Source: Nostoc linckia FACHB-104
GTDB taxonomy: Bacteria > Cyanobacteriota > Cyanobacteriia > Cyanobacteriales > Nostocaceae
Assembly (NCBI RefSeq): GCF_014696615.1
Contig: NZ_JACJQJ010000017.1
Location: forward strand, 1 to 64,000
Reading direction: 5' to 3'
Length of the DNA: 64,000 bases
Position 1 is the first letter of the stretch, and each line of letters opens with the position of its first letter. This document shows, piece by piece, positions 18,291 to 27,184 of this stretch. Made by a program: the position numbers and the translations under genes. Under the pieces are notes generated by a model. It was not told the DNA's origin, did no database searches, and saw nothing but the letters and a program-made list of their open reading frames with translations.

Positions 18291-18726
18291 AGAATTGAGT
18301 TAAGAGGGCGAACAGATCTGGGAAAACCCTTTTTAAGTGGTACAGATTTGAGCTATGCTAGACTCAGTCTAACTTTTCCTCGTTAAGTCAGACGTAATTC
18401 AGCCAAACTCTACAGAGCAATTTTTAGTCAAGGAATCTCGCAAAATAATTGTGTTAGCGCTCTTAAAGATTTTGGTTTACATACAACAGTTCTCAGTTAG
18501 CAGTCCTCCTCAAGGCTAACTTTTTGAGTGCTGAATGCTGAGTACTAAGTTATGAGTAAAAATACTAGTATTTCGTACCCAGTTCCCAATCACGCGTCCC
18601 CAGAGCAATTATTTGCGTAGTCCTTTAGTTTTGCTAACCTCAAGTTAATTTTTGAAAAGTTTAGTTTATCTAGGTATCTATATAGCCATAAAGTTATATA
18701 GAAATCCAAAACTGAAGGAATTGAGT
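18291..18726. promoter_or_regulatory. Divergent intergenic region with palindrome before heme oxygenase
   Basis: The region holds heptamer-type repeats (GTGCTGAATGCTGAGTACTAAG near 18530; CCCAGTTCCCAAT near 18579). Close to the heme oxygenase start it has a perfect 8-base inverted repeat with a 10-base spacer (TCTATATA 18677-18684, TATATAGA 18695-18702). A clear GAAGGA Shine-Dalgarno sequence lies about 9 bases before the ATG at 18727. The palindrome could be an operator, but AT-rich palindromes also occur by chance. Confidence 0.35.
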
Positions 18727-19479
18727 ATGAGTAGCGACCTAGCAAGCAAGTTGCGAGAAGGAACAAAACAATCCCATACAATGGCGGAAAATACAGCCTT
18801 CATGAAGTGTTTTCTCAAAGGGATTGTAGAAAGAGAGCCTTTCCGCAAACTCATAGCTAACTTGTATTTAGTGTATAGCGCTTTAGAAGCACAACTTCAG
18901 CGTTATAGTACTCATCCTGTAGTGAGTCTGATTTATTTTCCCATATTGAACCGTACAGCTAATTTAGAAAAGGACTTGGCTTTTTACTACGGTGAGAACT
19001 GGCGAGAGCAAATCGCAGCGTTGGAAGCAGGTAAAACTTATGTAGCACGCATCAATGAAGTTGCTGAAACTGAACCTGCATTACTAGTAGCTCATGCTTA
19101 TGTTCGCTATATGGGAGACTTGTCTGGGGGTCAAAGTTTAAAGAAAATTATTCGTTCAGCACTAGACTTACCACCAGAGCAAGGTACTGGATTGCATGAA
19201 TTTGAGCAATTACCATCGGTTGAAGCCATTAGAGCATTTAAAGGTCAATATCGTGATGCTTTAAATGCATTACCAGTAGATGATGCTTTAGCTGAGAAAA
19301 TTGTCGCAGAAGCAAATTATGCTTTTGCACTCAATCGCGATGTTGTCCATGAGTTAGAAGATGATGTGAGAATTGCAATTGGCGATCATGTTTTTGACTT
19401 GATTACGCGCCAAGATAAACCCGGTAGCACAGAACGTTCACCTGGTAGTACTTCAGTAGAACTTGTCGCTGCTGACTAA
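18727..19479 (+). CDS. ho: Heme oxygenase
   Basis: The 250-residue product has the proximal-histidine segment TKQSHTMAEN (residues 13-22) and the distal-helix glycine motif YMGDLSGGQSLKK, both diagnostic of heme oxygenase. It cleaves heme with ferredoxin electrons and O2 to biliverdin IXa, the precursor of phycobilins. The frame stays open upstream to 18652, but the ATG at 18727 has the Shine-Dalgarno sequence and matches the family start. The downstream hemN and bchE-like genes suggest this is the low-oxygen isozyme (HO2-like), by analogy with the Synechocystis chlAII-ho2-hemN set. Confidence 0.93.
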   Translation: MSSDLASKLREGTKQSHTMAENTAFMKCFLKGIVEREPFRKLIANLYLVYSALEAQLQRYSTHPVVSLIYFPILNRTANLEKDLAFYYGENWREQIAALEAGKTYVARINEVAETEPALLVAHAYVRYMGDLSGGQSLKKIIRSALDLPPEQGTGLHEFEQLPSVEAIRAFKGQYRDALNALPVDDALAEKIVAEANYAFALNRDVVHELEDDVRIAIGDHVFDLITRQDKPGSTERSPGSTSVELVAAD

Positions 19480-19814
19480 GCATCACACATCAACAGTGAA
19501 ATTTAGGGAAACTCTTGATTTTTGGCATTTTTAAAGTGTAGGTATCTTTGCTCTCCAAACTAGATACCTGCACTGAGAAAGGATTAAGAGGAATTAATAC
19601 CAATTCGTAATTCGTAATTCGTAATTCGTAATTCGTAATTCGTAATTACTGAATCCCGAAATAATCTAGTAAAAATCACAGCATTTGCGGTACTAGGTTT
19701 TAGGGTTTGAGTCTTTTGCCGATTTTAGAGGATTGGTATTACTCAACAGGGGTAATTATTAGATTCCTATTTAGCCGCTAACACAGGATTAAAACATTCA
19801 AGGTTACTAGCATC
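19480..19814. other. Intergenic region between ho and hemN with repeats
   Basis: 335 bases holding a dispersed element (19597-19739) that includes six copies of the heptamer TAATTCG. No gene is seen. The insertion separates what would otherwise be closely spaced genes of one pathway. Confidence 0.5.
19597..19739. repeat. Dispersed element with ATACCAATTC ends and internal (AATTCGT)6 tandem repeat
   Basis: The left end ATACCAATTC (19597-19606) and the right end GGATTGGTAT (19730-19739) are near-perfect inverted termini. They match the element at 6881-6953, including the adjoining GATTTTAGAG. Inside the left end is a heptanucleotide run of about six AATTCGT units (19603-19647). Confidence 0.6.
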
Positions 19815-21212
19815 ATGAAACTTGCAACGCAAACAGTCCAATTCAACTCGGAGTTACTCAGAAAGTACGACCAAGCTTTGCCTCGATATACCAGTTATCC
19901 GCCAGCAACGGAATTACAAGAAAATTTTGGCGAGTTGGATTTGCGATCTGGTATTGCGGTTGGCAATTATAAAAATACTCCTCTGTCTCTCTATTTCCAT
20001 ATTCCTTTTTGTGAAACTGCTTGCTATTTTTGCGGGTGTAACACAATCATCACTCAAAAGAAAGAAATCGTAGAGCCATATTTAAACTATGTGGTGCGTA
20101 ACCTCGAACAATTTTCTGGTGTAATTTCCTCACAACGTAAAGTGCATCAGTTACATTTTGGTGGAGGAACACCAAATTATTTAACGATGCAGCAGATGGA
20201 TTTTTTATGGAACAAAATCAATCGCCAATTTAGATTAGACGATCAAGCAGAAGTTTCTATAGAAATTAATCCTAGATATGTAGATAAAAACTATATCTTT
20301 TTCTTAAAAAGTTTAGGTTTTAATCGCATTAGCTTTGGTATTCAAGACTTTAACTCGCAAGTCCAAGAAGCTATTAACCGTGTCCAACCAGAAAAGATGC
20401 TGTTTGATGTCATGGAATGGATTCGGGATGCTGGATTTGAGAGCGTTAACGTTGATTTAATTTATGGCTTACCTTATCAAAGCCTTGCTACCTTTAAAAA
20501 CACTATTCAAAAATCCATCAAACTCGATCCAGATAGAATTGCAGTTTTTAACTTTGCTTATGTACCTTGGATGAAGCCTGTACAAAGAAAAATTCCCCAG
20601 TCGGAATTACCTCAGGCTTCAGAAAAATTAGATATTCTGAAGATGACTATTGAAGAATTAACTGCAAATGGTTATTGGTTTATTGGCATGGATCACTTTG
20701 CCAAACCCAATGATGAACTAACCATTGCTCAACAACAAGGTCAACTGCACAGAAACTTCCAAGGCTATACCACAAAACCTGAATCAGATTTATTTGGTTT
20801 TGGCATTACTTCAATTAGTATGCTGCATGATGTTTACGTGCAAAATATTAAGCAGCTAAAGAGTTACTATAAAGCAATTGATACAGGCTTAATGCCAATT
20901 GAAAAAGGAGTAAGCCTCAACCGCGATGATATCCTCCGCCGAACTGTCATCATGGAACTTATGTGTCAGTTCCAATTGTCAATTAATGACGTTGAAGAAA
21001 AATATCATATAGCTTTTGATACGGATTTTAATGAATATTTTGCTAGAGAATTATCTGAGTTGCGATTGCTAGAAGCTGATGGACTGATTCGGATGATACC
21101 TAATGGTATTGAGGTAACACCGAGCGGCAGATTACTGATCCGCAACATTGCCTCAGTCTTCGATGCTCATACCAAAAAGCGAAAAAATGCCGCTTTTTCT
21201 AAAGCGATTTAA
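19815..21212 (+). CDS. hemN: Oxygen-independent coproporphyrinogen III oxidase
   Basis: This 465-residue radical SAM enzyme has the CETACYFCGC cluster motif (CX3CX2C, near residue 67), the LHFGGGTPNYL motif and the C-terminal HemN domain. It decarboxylates coproporphyrinogen III to protoporphyrinogen IX without oxygen, replacing HemF under microoxic conditions. Its full length and the HFAKP segment favour true HemN over HemW-like proteins. It lies between heme oxygenase and a BchE-like cyclase in the same orientation, which fits a low-oxygen tetrapyrrole cluster. Confidence 0.93.
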   Translation: MKLATQTVQFNSELLRKYDQALPRYTSYPPATELQENFGELDLRSGIAVGNYKNTPLSLYFHIPFCETACYFCGCNTIITQKKEIVEPYLNYVVRNLEQFSGVISSQRKVHQLHFGGGTPNYLTMQQMDFLWNKINRQFRLDDQAEVSIEINPRYVDKNYIFFLKSLGFNRISFGIQDFNSQVQEAINRVQPEKMLFDVMEWIRDAGFESVNVDLIYGLPYQSLATFKNTIQKSIKLDPDRIAVFNFAYVPWMKPVQRKIPQSELPQASEKLDILKMTIEELTANGYWFIGMDHFAKPNDELTIAQQQGQLHRNFQGYTTKPESDLFGFGITSISMLHDVYVQNIKQLKSYYKAIDTGLMPIEKGVSLNRDDILRRTVIMELMCQFQLSINDVEEKYHIAFDTDFNEYFARELSELRLLEADGLIRMIPNGIEVTPSGRLLIRNIASVFDAHTKKRKNAAFSKAI

Positions 21213-21239
21213 TTTGAAGGATGAAGTGTGAAATATTAA

Positions 21240-21271
21240 GGATGAAGTCAATAAATGTACACTTCATCCTT
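21240..21271 (+). promoter_or_regulatory. Hairpin-forming GGATGAAGT inverted repeat between hemN and bchE
   Basis: GGATGAAGT (21240-21248) pairs with ACTTCATCC (21261-21269) across a 12-base loop, within a longer run of direct and inverted ATGAAG/CTTCAT words. Related words occur near 13000-13130. It could attenuate or process the message between the two genes, or simply be a dispersed repeat. Confidence 0.35.
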
Positions 21272-21318
21272 TATCCTTCATCCTTCCTTTGTCCTCTTCA
21301 AGCAGCAGGAAGAAAATT

Positions 21319-22965
21319 ATGCGTATCATGATGATTCAGCCCAACTATCATTCTGGTGGTGCGGAGATTGCTGGTAATTGGCCACCGAGTTGGGTTCCTT
21401 ATGTTGGTGGAGCATTAAAACAAGCTGGCTTTACCGATATCCGCTTTGTTGATGCGATGACAGACTATATTCCGGATGATGTTTTAGCAGAAATTATCGC
21501 TAAATATCAGCCGGATGTGGTACTAGCAACGGCAATCACGCCGATGATTTATCAATCGCAAATCACCCTAAAAATTGTTAAAGAAGTTTGCCCCAATGCA
21601 AAAACAATTATGGGCGGGGTTCACCCTACCTATATGTATACTGAAGTTCTTACCGAAGCACCTTGGGTAGATTATATTATCCGTGGTGAAGGTGAAGAGA
21701 TTACAGTTAATTTACTACGTGCGATCGCCAATGGTACAGATGTGAGCGATCGCCGTAATATTTTAGGTATTGCCTTTTTAGAAGATGGTCAAGTAATCGC
21801 TACACCAGCCCACCCACCAATTGCTGATTTAGATACCCTCACCCCAGATTGGGATCTTTTAGATTGGAAGAAATATATTTACACTCCTCTCAACGTGCGG
21901 GTAGCTGTACCCAACTATGCTAGAGGATGTCCATTTACTTGTCGTTTTTGCTCCCAGTGGAAATTCTGGCGCAAATACCGTTCCGGTTCTCCCAAGCGCT
22001 TTGTTGATGAAATTGAAATCTTGGTGAAAAAGCACAAGGTAGGCTTTTTCATTTTGGCGGACGAAGAACCGACAATCAACAAACCCAAATTTATTGCGCT
22101 ATGTAACGAATTAATCGAGCGTAATTTGGGTGTGTATTGGGGAATTAATACCCGAGTCACAGATATTTTGCGTGACGAAAACGAATTACCCCTGTATCGC
22201 AAAGCTGGATTAGTTCACGTGTCTTTAGGAACAGAAGCAGCCGCCCAATTAAAGTTGAATTTGTTCCGCAAAGAAACAACAATTGAACAAAATAAGCGGG
22301 CAATCCAACTGTTAAAACAAAATGGTATGGTTGCCGAAGCGCAATTCATTATGGGTTTAGAGAACGAAACCCCAGAAACAATTGAACAAACCTATCACAT
22401 GGCACTGGATTGGAAACCAGACATGGTGAACTGGAATATGTTTACCCCTTGGCCATTTTCAGAATTATTCCAAGAATTAGGCGATCGCGTCGAAGTGCGA
22501 GATTATTCGCAATATAACTTTGTTACGCCAATCATGAAGCCAAACGCTATGGAACGGGAAGATGTTCTCAAAGGCGTGTTGCGAAACTATGCTCGGTTCT
22601 ATATGCGTAAAACTATAGAGTATTGGTTTGTTAAAGATCCCTTTAAGCGGAAATATCTCTTAGGCTGCTTAAAGGCTTTTGCTCAAACTACTCTCAACAA
22701 ACGCTTCTACAACCTGAAGCGGGTGAAATATAAAGGACTACATACAGAAATCGAATTAGGTTTTGACGAGTCTAAGATTCTCACTCCTGAACAAATTGCT
22801 GAACGCAAGCAACAACATCCCGAATTAAAAGCAGATGTCGATTTCACAGGCAATATTTCCGCTTGTGGCGCACCTAACGACATTGAGGTTTCCGCTTGTG
22901 GCGCACCTAATGATCTTCCGGAATATCAAGGTGAAGAACAAGATGTGCCCAGCATGAAAATTTAA
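21319..22965 (+). CDS. bchE: BchE-like anaerobic Mg-protoporphyrin IX monomethyl ester cyclase (B12-dependent radical SAM)
   Basis: The product has an N-terminal cobalamin-binding-type domain (about residues 1-140), a radical SAM domain with CPFTCRFCS (near residue 205) and a C-terminal extension, as in BchE. BchE closes ring E of chlorophyll using water-derived oxygen, replacing the O2-dependent AcsF. The open frame begins at a TTG (21289), but the ATG at 21319 has an AGGAAG Shine-Dalgarno sequence 6 bases upstream, giving 548 residues. The C-terminus carries an in-frame 33-base duplication (SACGAPND twice). In Synechocystis, activity of several BchE homologues is uncertain, so function here is inferred. 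Confidence 0.85.
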   Translation: MRIMMIQPNYHSGGAEIAGNWPPSWVPYVGGALKQAGFTDIRFVDAMTDYIPDDVLAEIIAKYQPDVVLATAITPMIYQSQITLKIVKEVCPNAKTIMGGVHPTYMYTEVLTEAPWVDYIIRGEGEEITVNLLRAIANGTDVSDRRNILGIAFLEDGQVIATPAHPPIADLDTLTPDWDLLDWKKYIYTPLNVRVAVPNYARGCPFTCRFCSQWKFWRKYRSGSPKRFVDEIEILVKKHKVGFFILADEEPTINKPKFIALCNELIERNLGVYWGINTRVTDILRDENELPLYRKAGLVHVSLGTEAAAQLKLNLFRKETTIEQNKRAIQLLKQNGMVAEAQFIMGLENETPETIEQTYHMALDWKPDMVNWNMFTPWPFSELFQELGDRVEVRDYSQYNFVTPIMKPNAMEREDVLKGVLRNYARFYMRKTIEYWFVKDPFKRKYLLGCLKAFAQTTLNKRFYNLKRVKYKGLHTEIELGFDESKILTPEQIAERKQQHPELKADVDFTGNISACGAPNDIEVSACGAPNDLPEYQGEEQDVPSMKI

Positions 22966-23105
22966 AACCCTCAGGCGATCGCTCAACAGCTTACCTAGCT
23001 ACTCACAACAAGAGCGATCGTCTACTTTATTGCCCATACATAATATTTGTGCAGCGTAGCAGAACCCTGCCTTTACGGTAAAAATGGCACGCTTTAATTC
23101 ATCAT

Positions 23106-23366
23106 TCATAGTTCGGATAAAACAACATTTGACCCTAAAGGCATAATAGCGGTAGCAAAATGAGTTCTTTGTGTCTCTGAGTTATACCATTCTTTTACCA
23201 GTACAAACTCAGTCTCTGGATCATAAAATAATACAGCTAAGGATATCTGACCTTCCCAGCAATAATGCACATTCCCATCCTTAGAGAAATACACAGCACC
23301 TCTACCATGTGCAGAGAAACCATTCACAGCTGTTCTGGTTAGAGTATTCCAAGATACATATTTCAT
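23106..23366 (-). CDS. Small hypothetical protein
   Basis: This 86-residue soluble protein is rich in aromatic residues, with alternating hydrophobic patterns that suggest beta strands (AVYFSKDGNVHYCWEGQISL). No family is recognised. A strong GGAGGT Shine-Dalgarno sequence 7-8 bases before the ATG supports expression. It is convergent with the bchE-like gene. Confidence 0.5.
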   Translation of the reverse strand: MKYVSWNTLTRTAVNGFSAHGRGAVYFSKDGNVHYCWEGQISLAVLFYDPETEFVLVKEWYNSETQRTHFATAIMPLGSNVVLSEL

Positions 23367-23707
23367 AATGCAACCTCCGGGAGTTAGATTTCAGTCCTTC
23401 CATCCCAGATATACGTGCCAAAACATAACCAATCCGTATAAAAACTGATAATTTTTACACTTTTTTTCTTACCCACTATAGATTGAAGTCATAGCCATTA
23501 CAGCTTTCATCTCATCCTGTCCCAGTAGAATCCATTTTTGAGTGTATCTAAATGATTCACCCAATTGGGTAATGGGTAATGGGTAATGGGTAATAGGATT
23601 TGTCTTTTATTCTTTCTCTCCTGCCCCCTGCACCCCTGCCCCCTGCCTTTTCCCAATCCCTCTTCCTGTACCATGAGTAAATATCAATAACTTTTAATAA
23701 ACAGCTT
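23367..23707. other. Intergenic region with GGGTAAT tandem repeats
   Basis: The region holds heptamer repeats of TGGGTAA type (23565-23597) and a pyrimidine-rich CTGCCCCCTGC repeat patch (23620-23650). It serves as the divergent promoter region for the two flanking small genes. No gene is seen. Confidence 0.5.
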
Positions 23708-24061
23708 ATGTCTTCGGCTCCGCTAACATTAAACTTGGTTGAAGGTTCTGTTTCTTTCAGCTTTTCTGTCCAAGCTGCACGGGAATTAAAAGCCGCGTTG
23801 GATGAATTAATGGCTCGTCTCAAAGCTGTTGCTGCTAAAGCCACTCCAGGGGGTGGTAAAGTCACTCCCCAGTCTCCTGTTGAGTATCGCTACACTGGTG
23901 AGGTATTTTTAGAAATTTTTTGTAACCCTAATATTTGGCCTACTCCCTTCGCGGCAAAAGTCTTACTCACTGTCCGTGATGTCACTATTCGTTTAACAAC
24001 AGAAGCGGAACTGACTCGCGTGATTGAAGACGTTAACAACTATTTAGAGCAATTTGCGTAA
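23708..24061 (+). CDS. Conserved cyanobacterial hypothetical protein
   Basis: This 117-residue protein has an early amphipathic helix (QAARELKAALDELMARLKAV) followed by a glycine/proline linker and a beta-rich half ending in a helix (TEAELTRVIEDVNNYLEQF). It looks well folded and conserved, but I cannot link it to a characterised family. A hairpin at 24111-24141 follows the gene. Confidence 0.55.
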   Translation: MSSAPLTLNLVEGSVSFSFSVQAARELKAALDELMARLKAVAAKATPGGGKVTPQSPVEYRYTGEVFLEIFCNPNIWPTPFAAKVLLTVRDVTIRLTTEAELTRVIEDVNNYLEQFA

Positions 24062-24110
24062 AAAGTTTGTTAACTAATTTTTATTAATACTTATCTTCCC
24101 TGAAAAATTA

Positions 24111-24141
24111 CCGGAGCAGTTTAATGGGAGAACTGCCCCGG
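24111..24141 (+). terminator. Hairpin downstream of the 117-residue protein gene
   Basis: CCGGAGCAGTT (24111-24121) pairs with AACTGCCCCGG (24131-24141), an 11-base stem with one mismatch and a 9-base loop. There is no T run after it on the plus strand, so it may act by stabilising the 3' end. Confidence 0.4.
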
Positions 24142-24396
24142 TTAGGGAATGTACATACTATATTCAGGGGCGACATCGGATGTAAACAAGAACGGATTCC
24201 CGATGCGATGGCTACTGGTGAAGTTGTATAAATCAGACTCTAATGCTTCTGTCTTAATGGGAAATTAAAGATCCTGGATCGGGAAATATTAATTAAAAAC
24301 AGAGATTATCCCGGAAAATTGGCACTTGAATTATTTGTTGTCAAGGCTGGATACGCAACACCAAGTCCCTATCCAAAATCTGGAATTGAACTTTAA

Positions 24397-24633
24397 TTAG
24401 TCGTTGTCCCATTCTTCACGACCAATCAAATCGCCAATGCGATCGCGTAACAAGAAGTCACATTTTTCTAATTCACATTCAACGCAAACCCACTCTCTCG
24501 CAGGGATGTATTGACAGAGTGTATATATTGGCTGTTGTCGGCTTACCATTCCCTTTTGCACCAGTCGGCGTGCTTCATCTTGAATTACATCTAAAGAGTA
24601 GTAACTGATAGAGGGCACCGTATTCACACTCAT
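24397..24633 (-). CDS. DUF4327-family protein
   Basis: This 78-residue soluble protein has the pattern I recognise from cyanobacterial DUF4327: a helix DVIQDEARRLVQKG, the conserved block IYTLCQYIPAREW, and a C-terminal acidic FLLRDRIGDLIGREEW segment. The family is restricted to cyanobacteria and its function is unknown. A CxxC-like pair (WVCVECELEKC) might bind metal, but this is speculation. Confidence 0.65.
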   Translation of the reverse strand: MSVNTVPSISYYSLDVIQDEARRLVQKGMVSRQQPIYTLCQYIPAREWVCVECELEKCDFLLRDRIGDLIGREEWDND

Positions 24634-25369
24634 GATTTTTACTCACAAATTACACGTAGATAGTGTTCCCGATATTTACTTGGAACAAACATTACAAGGA
24701 TTAGACTTGTGGCTAAGGTTTTGTAGTTTGCTATACGGAACTAATTCCATTTTGACGCTACATACCCTCAAATTATCTAAAGAAATGTAAACAAAGTCAA
24801 CATTTTCTGACATTTACGTTCAATGGGCTTCATATAAGGATATCAGGGTAGTCAACATAACCTGCTGCGGAAATATTTAGTTTGTTATTCAAGAGGGTTT
24901 AAAGGCTGACTCTCAAAGGACTAAAGCTTAATTGGATAATTAGGAATAGTACAGAGGAAATACTTCTACACCGTAAAACCTTGTCTAGCTTTGCGGCTAT
25001 TTGGCTATTTATTTATATATAAATTATAGCTAGGAGTCTCTAGCAGCAGGGATTAAGGTATAAACTATTGCCTAATATAAGCGTCTACCCTACACCAGAA
25101 AAGCTTACAGCATATGATCTGTTAATGATTTCTTAAAGAGTTTCCCATTTACTGTGTTAACTCGGACACAAAATATAACAACCTAGTTTTTCATTTGGCC
25201 TTTGGTGTTTAATGTTTGTTATTTTTTCCTGCTTCCTCATCCCCATTACTCATTACCTATCCTAGCTATAGTCACATTTAAACAGACGCTATTTGTTCAC
25301 GTCTGTAAACAGTTTGGCGAATTTCCGGGAATGAGATTGTTCTCGAAGTTACTTTGTTGTTTAGATTAC
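24634..25369. other. Gene-free region of about 0.7 kb
   Basis: AT-rich DNA upstream of the DUF4327-like gene and beyond the 3' end of rbfA. I see no coding frame with family support, no tRNA and no strong hairpin. Confidence 0.4.
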
Positions 25370-25792
25370 TTATTCCGCAAAATCATCATCATATTCGTCC
25401 GAATTGTTGTCATCGTCTCCTGACAAATTTGCGGATGGGCGATCAGACTTGAGTTGGTTCAATAGTGTCAGTACTCTTGTACCGCGTTCTAAAGACCGGT
25501 CTTCGATGAATATAACTTCTGGTGTACGACGCAGCCTTACCCTAGCTCCCAGTTCGCTGCGGACGTAACCTGTTGCTGACTTTAAGCCAGCCATTGTTTC
25601 TGCCTTAGCTTCTTCTGTGCCATAGATACTGACGTAAATTTTGGCGTGTTGTAAATCGCCAGAGACATCAACATCGGTAACACTTACCATTCCTGTACCC
25701 ACACGGTCATCCTTAATCCCGTTAAGTAGCATTTGGCTAACTTCCCGTTTGATCAATTCAGCAACGCGGGAAATGCGGCGATTTGTAGCCAT
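25370..25792 (-). CDS. rbfA: Ribosome-binding factor A
   Basis: This 140-residue protein has the RbfA KH-like fold markers: an N-terminal [17 protein letters not shown] helix, the [20 protein letters not shown] strand and the [18 protein letters not shown] segment. RbfA binds the 30S subunit and assists 16S rRNA 5'-end maturation. The C-terminus is an acidic Asp/Asn-rich tail. A strong AGGAGG Shine-Dalgarno sequence precedes the ATG. It follows the DUF751 gene, the usual cyanobacterial order. Confidence 0.93.
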   Translation of the reverse strand: MATNRRISRVAELIKREVSQMLLNGIKDDRVGTGMVSVTDVDVSGDLQHAKIYVSIYGTEEAKAETMAGLKSATGYVRSELGARVRLRRTPEVIFIEDRSLERGTRVLTLLNQLKSDRPSANLSGDDDNNSDEYDDDFAE

Positions 25793-25921
25793 AAAAATTA
25801 CGCCTCCTCACAGAGGTTGAACAACATCAATAAGAATATAAATGCAATTTGGGAGGATAGTGCTTGACATTGACAATGCTATGAGCAATTGTCTTTAGGG
25901 TAACCTCCCTAAAACCCTTGT

Positions 25922-26128
25922 CTAAATTGTACTTAGGCCCAGCATTGCACGTAGGGTGAAAGTAATAAAGGCTAGGCTGCCAATAAATAAACCTACAAGA
26001 GCAATCAAAGTAACTGGACGTTTTAACAATGGAAACAAAGGCTCAAGTGTGTTCAAAAAAATACCTAAGATGAGAGAAATCAAGTAGCGGGGGTAGCGTG
26101 AGACGTTATCCCAAAATCCGTCAAACAT
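25922..26128 (-). CDS. DUF751-family small membrane protein
   Basis: This 68-residue protein has two hydrophobic helices (about residues 14-36 and 40-64) and the opening FWDNVSRYPRYLISLILG typical of DUF751, related to plastid Ycf33. Its function is unknown, probably at the thylakoid membrane. It is 129 bases upstream of rbfA on the same strand, a conserved cyanobacterial pairing. Confidence 0.8.
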   Translation of the reverse strand: MFDGFWDNVSRYPRYLISLILGIFLNTLEPLFPLLKRPVTLIALVGLFIGSLAFITFTLRAMLGLSTI

Positions 26129-26278
26129 TTATTTAGACTGCCTTGTTATAGACTATAAGTTTGTTTTCATTTGCTTGTTTAACTTAATTGTAATCGATAC
26201 CGCCTGAAAATTAATAAATTTCGATAAAATATGATTCTCAGTTATATTAGTTAGATTTCGTAATTAAATTCTAATGAA

Positions 26279-27112
26279 ATGGTAAGTCAAATTCCCCAAG
26301 AAATTTGCCCTCGTCCGTTTTTGAAGTGGGCAGGTGGTAAAAGTCGGTTAATTCAGCAATATATTCCTTATTTACCCAAAAAATATCAGACTTATTATGA
26401 ACCATTTATTGGGGGTGGTGCAGTTTTTTTCTATCTACAACCCCAAGCAGCAATTTTAACGGATATCAATGCAGAATTAATTACCACTTATCGTTGTGTT
26501 CGCGATAAAGTTGAGGAATTAATATGTCTATTAAAAGAGCATAAAAATCAACATAATAGAGACTACTATTATACTGTTAGAAGTAACTCTCAAGGTACAG
26601 ATTTAGAAAAAGCTGCTCGTTTAATTTATCTTAATAAGACATGTTTTAATGGGCTGTATAGAGTCAACTCTAAAGGTCAGTTCAATGTACCTATAGGTAG
26701 ATATAATAATCCTAATATTTGCGATGAAACCTTGCTCAGAGCAGCCTCTGCAGCTTTGGCGCACACCGAAATTAAACAGGCAGATTTTGTAGAAGTTTTA
26801 AATTATCAGACCAGTAGTGATGATTTTGTATTCTGCGATCCGCCCTATTATCCGATAAGTAGTACTAGCTATTTTACAGGTTACAGCAAATACTCTTTTG
26901 ATGAAACAGACCAAGAACGCTTAAGAGATACTTGTGCAAAATTAGCAGAACGTGGTGTTAAAGTTATGGTATGCAATTCTGATTGCGATTTCATCAGAAA
27001 ACTTTATCAGGAAATTAATTTTAATATTTACCCCATAGCAGCAGCACGGTCTATTAATTCTAATACAAAAAAAAGAGGAATGATTTATGAGTTATTAATT
27101 ACATCATATTAA
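26279..27112 (+). CDS. DpnM/Dam-like DNA adenine methyltransferase
   Basis: The 277-residue class alpha (D12) N6-adenine methylase has the SAM-binding FLKWAGGKSRL (residues 14-24), EPFIGGGAVF and the catalytic DPPY (187-190). Its central block (FNGLYRVNSKGQFNVPIGRY) closely resembles GATC methylases such as DpnM, so GATC is the likely target, though this is not proven. HIP1 sites (GCGATCGC), frequent in this genome, contain GATC. The gene converges on a small PD-(D/E)XK nuclease gene 72 bases away, suggesting a type II restriction-modification pair rather than an orphan methylase. Confidence 0.88.
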   Translation: MVSQIPQEICPRPFLKWAGGKSRLIQQYIPYLPKKYQTYYEPFIGGGAVFFYLQPQAAILTDINAELITTYRCVRDKVEELICLLKEHKNQHNRDYYYTVRSNSQGTDLEKAARLIYLNKTCFNGLYRVNSKGQFNVPIGRYNNPNICDETLLRAASAALAHTEIKQADFVEVLNYQTSSDDFVFCDPPYYPISSTSYFTGYSKYSFDETDQERLRDTCAKLAERGVKVMVCNSDCDFIRKLYQEINFNIYPIAAARSINSNTKKRGMIYELLITSY

Positions 27113-27184
27113 TTCATCAATTTACAGCCTAATATTCATAAATAATCAAGCTATAGCTTATTAATAAATTAACCCAATAGCTAA

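Noticed and set aside
21289-21318. Upstream TTG start of the BchE-like gene
   Set aside because: The ATG at 21319 has an AGGAAG Shine-Dalgarno sequence at ideal spacing and gives the usual N-terminus.
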